Below, in pieces: positions 33,315 through 39,783 of a stretch of 39,783 nt of DNA. The position numbers were made by a program, and so were the translations under genes. Under the pieces are notes generated by a model, which was not told the origin of the DNA, ran no database searches, and was given only the letters and a program-made list of their open reading frames with translations. Where the stretch lies: the NCBI GenBank assembly GCA_003230435.1, contig QIDW01000288.1, forward strand, positions 1 through 39,783. The letters are read 5' to 3'. The first letter of the stretch is position 1. Every line of letters begins with the position of its first letter. This stretch comes from Acidimicrobiia bacterium (GTDB lineage Bacteria > Actinomycetota > Acidimicrobiia > Spongiisociales > ZC4RG35).

Positions 33315-33566
33315 CTAGTGGGGCAGCAGTTTGGTGTGCGTGGTCCTTTGAGTCGTTGGATCCGACGCGGGCGCGGGTTGTTTGCGTTCGGCGCTGACAG
33401 CTGCCGATTCAGCGACAAACGCCCAAACCACCACCACCGCCCCGAATCCGTACAAGACCGGAATGTAATAATCCTCGCCGCGCAGGAAGATCACAATGGC
33501 GATGAACACGCCGGCCATGACTGCCATGCCAGCATCGATCCAGTAGATCAGCCTCGTTTTCGCCAT
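33315..33566 (-). CDS. small two-helix membrane protein, unknown function
   Basis: An 83-aa open frame with two hydrophobic helices (YWIDAGMAVMAGVFIAIVIFL and VLYGFGAVVVVWAFVAESAAV) and a hydrophilic tail rich in Pro, Thr and Gln. The ATG at 33566 follows AAGGAGG about 10 nt upstream, a strong ribosome site. I recognise no family. It precedes the DUF2652 gene in the same direction with a GC hairpin between them. Confidence 0.62.
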   Translation of the reverse strand: MAKTRLIYWIDAGMAVMAGVFIAIVIFLRGEDYYIPVLYGFGAVVVVWAFVAESAAVSAERKQPAPASDPTTQRTTHTKLLPH

Positions 33567-33960
33567 GATCCATATACCTCCTTCGGGAAGTTTGTTTTCC
33601 TCTGGGGAGCTTTGTTTTCATCGTGTCATCGAATCACGAGGGGCGAAAGAGCCGAAAGTCCCTGATACTGATCCGCACTAGTGCCTGGTGGCGGCTTGCG
33701 CCCATCTCGGCGGGTTGGACGGCGCTCGCCGCGGTTCTCTCACCCCACCCCTGGTGGGGGGTCGCCGAAACGACTATGGTGCGACGTTCATGCGCGGGCG
33801 CGACTACTGCCATTGTGTGGATGGAGGCTCGACTCCATCGGACTCATCGGATCTGCGGTGATGTTCGGGGTCCGTTTCATCTGGCCACTCTCGACAGCGT
33901 CATACCCGTTGCTTGACAGAGAAACAAACGACCAACCCGAAATCTATTAGGAGAACTTGG
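33567..33960. other. intergenic region before dppA, no firm gene
   Basis: About 390 bp. An open stretch on the plus strand (33623-33916) encodes a partly hydrophobic peptide (SAWWRLAPISAGWTALAAVL) that may be a gene remnant; I do not call it. CCCCACC-CCT-GGTGGGG (33743-33759) is a strong 7-bp stem. A perfect TTGACA (33913-33918) could be a -35 for dppA, but no good -10 lies 16-18 bp further. AGGAG at 33949-33953 is the dppA ribosome site. Confidence 0.5.
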
Positions 33961-35685
33961 ATGAGGCGATACGCAATTTTACTGGCGGTTCTGGCGCTCG
34001 TTGTTGCCGCGTGCGGGGGGGCGGCGACTGAGACGACGGAAGCACCCGGAGCCACGCCTGAAGAGCCGACAACCGGCACAGAGGCACCCGCCGATGACGA
34101 TGAGGAAATGGCAGACGGTGGACAGGTGACCATCGGGCTGTTCCAAGAGCCGGACAACCTGAATCCGATGTTCGCGGTGCAAACAGCGAGCCGGATCGTC
34201 CGCGACATGACACTCGAGGGCCTCCTCGACGCAGATCCGGACGGGAACTACGTGCCGATCCTGGTGAAAGAGGTGCCGAGCGTGGAAAACGGTGGTATCT
34301 CCGCAGACGGGCTGATTATCACCTACAACCTGCTCGAAGGTGTTACCTGGTCCGACGGGGATCCGCTGACCTCACGCGACGTCCAGTTCACGTGGGAAGC
34401 CATCTTGGACCCGGGGAATGCTGTGACCAGCACCGCCGGTTACGAAAAGATCGTCTCCGTGGAGACGCCCGACGATTTGACCGCAGTGGTGACGTTCAGC
34501 GAGCTCTTCGCTCCGGCTCTGTCGCTATTCAGCATCCCCGATGCGATCCTGCCCGCTCACGTTCTGGAAGGCGAAGACATCGGTGTGTCCGATTTCAATC
34601 GCACGCCCGAGGGCACAGGTCCGTTCGTGGTGACCGAGTGGAACTCGGGTGACTCGATCATCATGGACCGCAATCCCAACTTCCGGACGGCAGGCGTGCC
34701 GATCCTCGACCGGGTGGTCTTCACGATCATCCCCGATCAGCAGGTTGGCGCCGCCCGGATCAGGGCCGGTGAGATCGACGTCCTGTGGAACCTCGACGAG
34801 AGCCTGATTCCCGAATTCCAGGCCATGGAGGGTGTCGACATTCAGGTGGTCCCATCGAGCAATATCGAGTACCTCGGATTGAACCTGGACGATCGTGATG
34901 ATCCTTCCCAACCCGACGCCCTCTTCAGTGACAAGAGGGTTCGAGACGCACTGGCCATGGCCATCGATCGCACCCCGATCATCGACGACTTGCTGCTGGG
35001 GATGACCGAGGCAGCAACATCGCCGATCGGGCTCGGATGGGCAGCACCTGAGGGCCTCGAATTGCCACCGTACGACCCTGAAGGCGCAATCGCTCTTCTC
35101 GAAGAGGCTGGCTGGGTAGACGACGATGGCGACGGCGTGCGAGAAAAGGACGGTGTCTCGTTCAGCTTCGAGATCAGCACCCCTGCAGGCCAGCAGGTCC
35201 GTGAGTTGACCGAGCAGATCCTCCAGGAGCAGTTCGCTGCCATTGGAGGCGAGCTCATCATCAACAACGTGCCGGCAGCCACCCTGTTCGGAAGCTGGGA
35301 AGAGAACGGCAAGCTCAAGCGTGGCGATTTTGATATCGTCATGGATACTTGGGGTGCCGACCTCGATCCGGATGCCTTCCTGACGATCCTGTTCACATCG
35401 AGCAACATCCCTTCGGACGCCAACAATGGTGACGGCTGGAACTTCTTCGGGATCAATGATGCCGTACTCGATGAAGCGATCGCCGCTGGCGGAAGCACCC
35501 TCGATCAAGCGGTGCGGAAGGACGCCTACCGCGTTGCCGTGGAACGCATTCTCGAGGCAGGCGTATACATACCTCTGTACAAGAGGTCGTTTATCAATGC
35601 CTTCTCCAGCAATGTGATTGGATGGAGTGGGAACCCATGGGGCCAGTTGGCGTGGAACGCCGAAGAATGGAGTCTCTTAGGCTGA
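33961..35685 (+). CDS. peptide ABC transporter substrate-binding lipoprotein (DppA/OppA-like)
   Basis: Extracytoplasmic solute-binding protein of family 5, 574 aa. The N-terminus MRRYAILLAVLALVVAACGG is a lipoprotein signal with a lipobox ending at Cys 19, then a Thr/Glu/Pro linker. The fold starts VTIGLFQEPDNLNPMF; VTWSDGDPLTSRDVQFTWEAI and DKRVRDALAMAIDRTPIID are family motifs. It binds peptides, nickel or other solutes for the membrane complex; the ligand is not predictable. The ATG at 33961 follows AGGAG by 7 nt; the frame open from 33913 is upstream leader. It heads the forward dppABC set. Confidence 0.94.
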   Translation: MRRYAILLAVLALVVAACGGAATETTEAPGATPEEPTTGTEAPADDDEEMADGGQVTIGLFQEPDNLNPMFAVQTASRIVRDMTLEGLLDADPDGNYVPILVKEVPSVENGGISADGLIITYNLLEGVTWSDGDPLTSRDVQFTWEAILDPGNAVTSTAGYEKIVSVETPDDLTAVVTFSELFAPALSLFSIPDAILPAHVLEGEDIGVSDFNRTPEGTGPFVVTEWNSGDSIIMDRNPNFRTAGVPILDRVVFTIIPDQQVGAARIRAGEIDVLWNLDESLIPEFQAMEGVDIQVVPSSNIEYLGLNLDDRDDPSQPDALFSDKRVRDALAMAIDRTPIIDDLLLGMTEAATSPIGLGWAAPEGLELPPYDPEGAIALLEEAGWVDDDGDGVREKDGVSFSFEISTPAGQQVRELTEQILQEQFAAIGGELIINNVPAATLFGSWEENGKLKRGDFDIVMDTWGADLDPDAFLTILFTSSNIPSDANNGDGWNFFGINDAVLDEAIAAGGSTLDQAVRKDAYRVAVERILEAGVYIPLYKRSFINAFSSNVIGWSGNPWGQLAWNAEEWSLLG

Positions 35686-35712
35686 TCTGACCTAGAACAG
35701 GAGCGGTGCGAC

Positions 35713-36666
35713 ATGTACCGATTCGTTGGCAAACGCATCCTCTATGCCATACCGCTCCTGTTCGCCATCTCGCTGCTCGCCTTTTTCCTGCTGCAGGCTG
35801 TGCCGGGCGGCCCTGCCGCCGCCTACCAAGGGATCGCCAACGTCTCGGGCGACGATCTGGCCCGCATCCAGGCCGAGCTAGGCCTCGATCGTCCGCTGAT
35901 CGTCCAATACTTCTCCTGGCTGGGCAGCTTCCTGAGGGGAGACTGGGGAGTTTCCTTCTCGGCGCGCCAGCCCGTGCTCGAACTAGTCATGGATCGTTTG
36001 CCCGCAACTCTCATCTTGATGGGAGCGGCTCTGACTGTCTCGCTTGTCATCGCCATACCGCTGGGAATGATTGCCGCCTTGCGTCGCAACACCTGGATCG
36101 ACCACCTGCTGACCTTCCAGAGTTTCGTCGGCCTGTCGATCCCCGTCTTTTGGCTGGGGCTGATGCTCATCATTGTTTTCACTGTGTGGCTGGGCTGGCT
36201 TCCCGGAGGTGGCATCGGGCCGCCCGGTGAGGACCCGGACCTTGTGACACGGCTCCGGTATATGATCCTGCCGGTCACTGCGCTTTCGCTGGTTTCCATA
36301 GGGTTTTTCACCAGATATCTGCGCGCCTCGATGGTCGAGGTAATGCACAAAGACTTCATGATGTTCAGCAAGGCGCGGGGGATTCCGTCGCGGAAGCGGT
36401 ACTTTCGAAATGGCTTCCGCAATGCGGGCATTCCCTTCATCACAGTCGTCGCCATCCATATTCCCGAGTATCTCGTCGGAGCACTGGTAGTCGAAACGAT
36501 CTTCTCGTGGCCGGGAACCGGACGGCTGTTCTGGGAGTCGGCAGTCCGCTTCGACTACCCGGTCATGATGGGGATACTGGTCCTCGTCTCGGTCCTGGTG
36601 GTGTTCTCGAATCTTCTTGCGGACGTGCTGTATGCGCGTTTCGACCCGAGGATCAGATATGACTGA
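35713..36666 (+). CDS. peptide ABC transporter permease (DppB-like)
   Basis: A 317-aa inner-membrane permease with about six helices. It opens YRFVGKRILYAIPLLFAISLLAFFLLQAVPGGPAA, and the EAA-type loop (YLRASMVEVMHKDFMMFSKARGIPSRKRYF) contacts the ATPase. GALVVETIFSWPGTGRLFWESAVRFDYPVMMG is a DppB hallmark. It lies 27 bp after the binding-protein gene and overlaps the next gene by 8 nt. Confidence 0.94.
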   Translation: MYRFVGKRILYAIPLLFAISLLAFFLLQAVPGGPAAAYQGIANVSGDDLARIQAELGLDRPLIVQYFSWLGSFLRGDWGVSFSARQPVLELVMDRLPATLILMGAALTVSLVIAIPLGMIAALRRNTWIDHLLTFQSFVGLSIPVFWLGLMLIIVFTVWLGWLPGGGIGPPGEDPDLVTRLRYMILPVTALSLVSIGFFTRYLRASMVEVMHKDFMMFSKARGIPSRKRYFRNGFRNAGIPFITVVAIHIPEYLVGALVVETIFSWPGTGRLFWESAVRFDYPVMMGILVLVSVLVVFSNLLADVLYARFDPRIRYD

Positions 36667-37633
36667 GACACGCGACCGAGAAGAGTCGGCGCCAGAGATC
36701 AAAGAGGCAGTGTCGAGCGAGGAAGCGGCAGTGTCGGCGAAACGCCGGGGCTGGCGGATCTTCAGCCGCAATAGGGCCGCTCTGATCGGACTGATCGTCC
36801 TCGGTGTGATCGTGATTGCAACGCTCATCGGACCGATACTCAGCCCCTATGACCCACTCGCCCAGGATGTGCCAAACCGATTCCAACCACCGTCTCTGGC
36901 CCACCCCATGGGCACCGATGAGTTGGGTCGCGATTCGCTGACTCGTGTGTTGATTGGGGGCCGGCAGTCGCTTGCGGTTGCAGGGTTTGCCACCGTGGTC
37001 GCCCTGGTTTTGGGGCTCGTTGTTGGAGCGACTGCGGGGTTCTATGGACGCTGGGTGGACAATGTCTTGATGCGGTTTGTCGACCTGGCTCTTTCGCTGC
37101 CTGACTTGTTCTTGCTCATCCTTGCCAGCGCGCTCTTGGGCCCGAGTTTCTGGACGATCGTGATCATCATCGGCTTCGTCAGGTGGATGAACCCGGCTCG
37201 TCTCGTTCGTGGCTCTTTCCTGTCGCTACGGGAGCAGGAGTTCGTCGAAGCGGCACGTGCGGTCGGGGCAGGGCCGTTTCGCATAATGACCAGACACTTA
37301 TTGGTCAACTCTTTGAGCCCCGTGATCGTTGCCGGGACACTGCTGATTGCGTCTGCGATCATTGCCGAGTCCACCCTGAGTTTCCTCGGGTTGGGGCTCC
37401 AACCGCCGGCCTCCTCATGGGGGAGCATGCTCCGGAACACCCAGAGCCAGATGTTCACCGCACCATGGGCTGCGGTGTTCCCGGGGATGATGATCTTCTT
37501 GACGGTCATAGCTATAAACTTCGTCGGGGACGGGCTTCGAGACGTTTTCGACCCCGAGGGAGCGACCCGGATCCAGCCCGGATTCAAGGGCCGTGTCAGG
37601 AAGCTGATGACGCCGCGGCCCAAGCAGGCCTGA
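36659..37633 (+). CDS. peptide ABC transporter permease (DppC-like)
   Basis: A 324-aa second permease with an acidic cytosolic N-terminus before the first helix (FSRNRAALIGLIVLGVIVIATLIGPIL). HPMGTDELGRDSLTRVLIGGRQSL and SLREQEFVEAARAVGAGPFRIMTRHLLVN (EAA loop) are DppC signatures. STLSFLGLGLQPPASSWGSMLR follows. The frame opens at 36617; ATG 36659, overlapping the dppB stop, is the natural start. It converges with the ATPase genes, stop to stop 34 bp. Confidence 0.94.
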   Translation: MTETRDREESAPEIKEAVSSEEAAVSAKRRGWRIFSRNRAALIGLIVLGVIVIATLIGPILSPYDPLAQDVPNRFQPPSLAHPMGTDELGRDSLTRVLIGGRQSLAVAGFATVVALVLGLVVGATAGFYGRWVDNVLMRFVDLALSLPDLFLLILASALLGPSFWTIVIIIGFVRWMNPARLVRGSFLSLREQEFVEAARAVGAGPFRIMTRHLLVNSLSPVIVAGTLLIASAIIAESTLSFLGLGLQPPASSWGSMLRNTQSQMFTAPWAAVFPGMMIFLTVIAINFVGDGLRDVFDPEGATRIQPGFKGRVRKLMTPRPKQA

Positions 37634-37667
37634 CCCGGCGATCATCGGTCCCCTTGTCGTTTGCCAC

Positions 37668-38726
37668 TCAGGCCGTGGCTGAGACCTCGGACGGGAAGTG
37701 GCAGGCAACCCAGTGACCCGGCTCGAGCTCACGAAACTCGGGCTCAGCGTCGGCGCAGATGCCCGGTGCTTGGGCTAGGGAACACCGTGTGCGGAAGCGA
37801 CACCCAGAAGGCGGTGCTGTTGGTGACGGCAACTCTCCCTCCAAGATGATTCTTTTCTGGTTCGCCGCCAGATCGGGGTCGGGGATGGGCACCGAGGCCA
37901 GCAACGCGTGCGTGTACGGATGGAGGGCCTTCCCGAAGAGCACGGGAGCAGATGCACGTTCCACCAGCTTGCCGAGGTACATCACCGCGACCTCGGTGCT
38001 GACGTGGCGGACCACCGACAGGTCGTGGGCGATGAATAGATAGGTCAACCCGAGGCTGTCCTGGAGGTCCATGAGCAGGTTGAGGACCTGGGCTTGCACC
38101 GAAACATCTAGCGCCGAGACGGGCTCATCGAGAATGAGAAGCGTGGGGCTCAGCACAAGTGCTCGGGCGATGCCAACTCTCTGTCGCTGGCCGCCGGAGA
38201 ACTGACGTGGGTAGCGATGGGCGTCGTTCGGCTCCAAGCCGACCAGTTGGAGGAGATCCGCGACTCGATCTGCTCTCTCCGAGCGATCGCCTATCCCGTA
38301 AATGGCCAGAGGCTCGGCGATGATGGAGCCGATGGTCATGCGAGGATTGAGCGAGGCGAACGGGTCCTGGAACACGATCTGCATGTGCATGCGGAGGTTG
38401 CGCAGTTCTTTGGGGCTCGCTGTCGTGATCTCAACCGTTTCGGTGGCATCCGAGTCGGCGTCCGTGGTACGAAACACGATCTGGCCGGACGTTGGCTCCA
38501 CGAGCCGCAACACACATCGTGCAGTGGTGGATTTTCCACATCCGGACTCTCCGACCAGGCTCATGGTTTGGCCCTTACTGATGTCGAAGGAGATGTCGGA
38601 AACCGCCTCCACCCAGGCGCTTTTGCGGCCGCTGACTGCACTGCTCTTGACCGGGTACCGCTTCACGAGATTGCGGACTTCGAGCATGTCAGCCGATCGA
38701 CTCGGGGCTTGGTCCTTTGTCGTCAT
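37668..38726 (-). CDS. peptide ABC transporter ATP-binding protein (DppF-like)
   Basis: A 352-aa ATPase. Walker A GESGCGKSTTARCVL, Q-loop QIVFQDPFASLNPRM, signature FSGGQRQRVGIARAL, Walker B LLILDEPVSALD and the switch FIAHDLSVV are intact. The C-terminal oligopeptide-transport segment contains spaced cysteines (GCRFRTRC, GIC, ACHF). It starts by overlapping the DppD-like gene by 4 nt. The two ATPases are co-transcribed but in opposite orientation to the permeases. Confidence 0.95.
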   Translation of the reverse strand: MTTKDQAPSRSADMLEVRNLVKRYPVKSSAVSGRKSAWVEAVSDISFDISKGQTMSLVGESGCGKSTTARCVLRLVEPTSGQIVFRTTDADSDATETVEITTASPKELRNLRMHMQIVFQDPFASLNPRMTIGSIIAEPLAIYGIGDRSERADRVADLLQLVGLEPNDAHRYPRQFSGGQRQRVGIARALVLSPTLLILDEPVSALDVSVQAQVLNLLMDLQDSLGLTYLFIAHDLSVVRHVSTEVAVMYLGKLVERASAPVLFGKALHPYTHALLASVPIPDPDLAANQKRIILEGELPSPTAPPSGCRFRTRCSLAQAPGICADAEPEFRELEPGHWVACHFPSEVSATA

Positions 38727-39724
38727 CGAGTTCGGCCCTCTTTCTGCGGCACGAACTGTTCAGCAAGGTGGCATGCGGACAGACGTCCCTGTCCGAGGTC
38801 GACCAAAGGAGGTTCCTCGGTCACGCAGATCGATTCGACGTGGGCGCACCTGGGATGGAACCGGCATCCCGTAGGCAGAGATATCAAAGATGGAGGAGAG
38901 CCGCCGATGGTTGGGAGGCGGTCGGTCGGTTCCTGGTCCACGCGGGTCACCGAGTCGAGCAGGCCCTGGGTGTAGGGGTGGCACGGTGCTGTGTAGAGGT
39001 CGCGGGCGCCGGCCCGCTCAACCAGCCTCCCCGAGTACATGACCTGCACGTTCTCACAGAATCCGGCGACAACACCGAGATCATGGGTGATCAGAATCAC
39101 CGCGGTCTTGAGGTCCTCGGCGAGGGAGAGCATGAGATCGAGCACCTGGGCCTGGGTGGTCACGTCGAGGGCAGTGGTGGGCTCGTCGGCGATAACGAGA
39201 GCGGGTCGGCACATCAACGCTATCGCGATGACGACCCGTTGCCGCATCCCGCCGGAGAACTGATGCGGATAGTCGTCGATCCTTTCGCGTGGATTGGGGA
39301 TGTGAACGTCGCCCAGCGCGTCTATGGCCGCGGAACGGGCTGCCTTCTTGGAGATGCTGTTGTGGGCACGGAGTGTCTGGACCATCTGGTTCCCGACGGT
39401 GAACATCGGGTCGAGGGCCGTCATGGGATCCTGGAAGATCATGGCGATCTCGCCGCCGCGTATCTGCTGCATCTCCTGCTCGCTGGCCTCGAGAAGGTTC
39501 TTTCCCCGAAAGATCACACGCCCGCCGATTATCGCTCCGGGCGGCTCGATCAACCCCATGATCGACGCAGCCGTCACAGATTTGCCTGAGCCAGACTCGC
39601 CGACGATCGCCACCCGCTCCGACTCCTGGACGCTGAACGACACTCCGTCCACTGCACGAACGATTCCTGCGTCTGTCACAAAGACTGTGTGGAGGTCCAC
39701 AACGCCCAGCAAGGCATTCGCCAT
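38723..39724 (-). CDS. peptide ABC transporter ATP-binding protein (DppD-like)
   Basis: ATPase partner of DppF, 333 aa. Walker A GESGSGKSVTAASIM, Q-loop AMIFQDPMTALDPMF, signature FSGGMRQRVVIAIAL, Walker B LVIADEPTTALD and ITHDLGVV are intact. The C-terminal cysteine segment (GCRFHPRC, SIC, ACHL) matches that of DppF. The frame is open to TTG 39775 near the window end; MANALLGVVDLHTVF at ATG 39724 fits family N-termini and has GGGGAGG 12 nt upstream. The true start may be GTG 39763. Confidence 0.94.
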   Translation of the reverse strand: MANALLGVVDLHTVFVTDAGIVRAVDGVSFSVQESERVAIVGESGSGKSVTAASIMGLIEPPGAIIGGRVIFRGKNLLEASEQEMQQIRGGEIAMIFQDPMTALDPMFTVGNQMVQTLRAHNSISKKAARSAAIDALGDVHIPNPRERIDDYPHQFSGGMRQRVVIAIALMCRPALVIADEPTTALDVTTQAQVLDLMLSLAEDLKTAVILITHDLGVVAGFCENVQVMYSGRLVERAGARDLYTAPCHPYTQGLLDSVTRVDQEPTDRLPTIGGSPPSLISLPTGCRFHPRCAHVESICVTEEPPLVDLGQGRLSACHLAEQFVPQKEGRTR

Positions 39725-39783
39725 CTCTGGTGGCAGCCTCCCCGGCCAGTCATCGGTGGTCACTACGGAGGTCAACTGGACCG

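Noticed and set aside
33913..33950. TTGACA...TATTAG as a full dppA promoter
   Set aside because: The hexamers are 26 bp apart, too far for a sigma-A promoter.
34525..35508. 327-aa minus-strand open frame
   Set aside because: Antisense to the binding-protein gene, whose family motifs are clear on the plus strand.
38717..39589. 290-aa plus-strand open frame
   Set aside because: Antisense to the DppD-like ATPase with all Walker motifs on the minus strand.
1..39783. CRISPR array or cas genes
   Set aside because: No regularly spaced direct repeats of 25-40 bp and no cas-like proteins were seen.

Overview
This 39.8 kb window is a dense, high-GC bacterial chromosome segment. The gene content and order point to an actinobacterium, probably an uncultured Acidimicrobiia-like lineage. 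The evidence is a BldD-like regulator, an hrcA-dnaJ pair, a region 1.2-4.2 primary sigma factor directly behind dnaG, dimeric glyS, orphan FetB-type permease and frequent GTG/TTG starts with ATGA/GTGA overlaps. The taxonomic call is inference from content, since no marker could be searched.

Layout. At 1-707 (minus) is the 5' part of a 3-hydroxyacyl-CoA dehydrogenase, divergent from leuS. From 810 to 8003 runs a forward, tightly packed block: leuS, a small HExxH protein, comEA, comEC, a divergent dihydropteroate-synthase-fold gene and holA. A vapBC toxin-antitoxin pair and rpsT follow on the minus strand (8028-9001). The forward block resumes with lepA-hemW, hrcA-dnaJ-rsmE, a BldD-like regulator, then phoH-pgpH-ybeY-corC/hlyC-era and a crotonase. 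A pterin carbinolamine dehydratase gene lies opposite to recO-uppS-glyS, then yceI and dnaG-sigA. This is the core information-processing part: tRNA charging, ribosome assembly (era, ybeY, rsmE, lepA), replication (holA, dnaG), repair (recO), sigma factor and cell-wall lipid carrier synthesis (uppS).

From about 29.3 kb the region becomes more accessory. It holds a FetB-like permease, tRNA-Asn with a tandem copy of its 3' end, relics resembling an integration site, a decayed IS30-family element, an RRM RNA-binding protein with a long leader, an overlapping small Cys/His protein, a DUF2652-like cyclase-fold protein, a small membrane protein, and finally a peptide ABC transporter whose dppABC and dppDF halves converge.

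I found no CRISPR array, prophage or clear new multi-gene defence system. The most interesting observations are a PgpH-type c-di-AMP phosphodiesterase with an SdrD-B-like domain in its extracellular part, a DHPS-fold enzyme with changed pABA loops, an apparent frame anomaly at the dnaG start, the small zinc-motif ORF overlapping the RRM gene, and the tRNA-Asn 3'-end duplication beside integration-site-like repeats.
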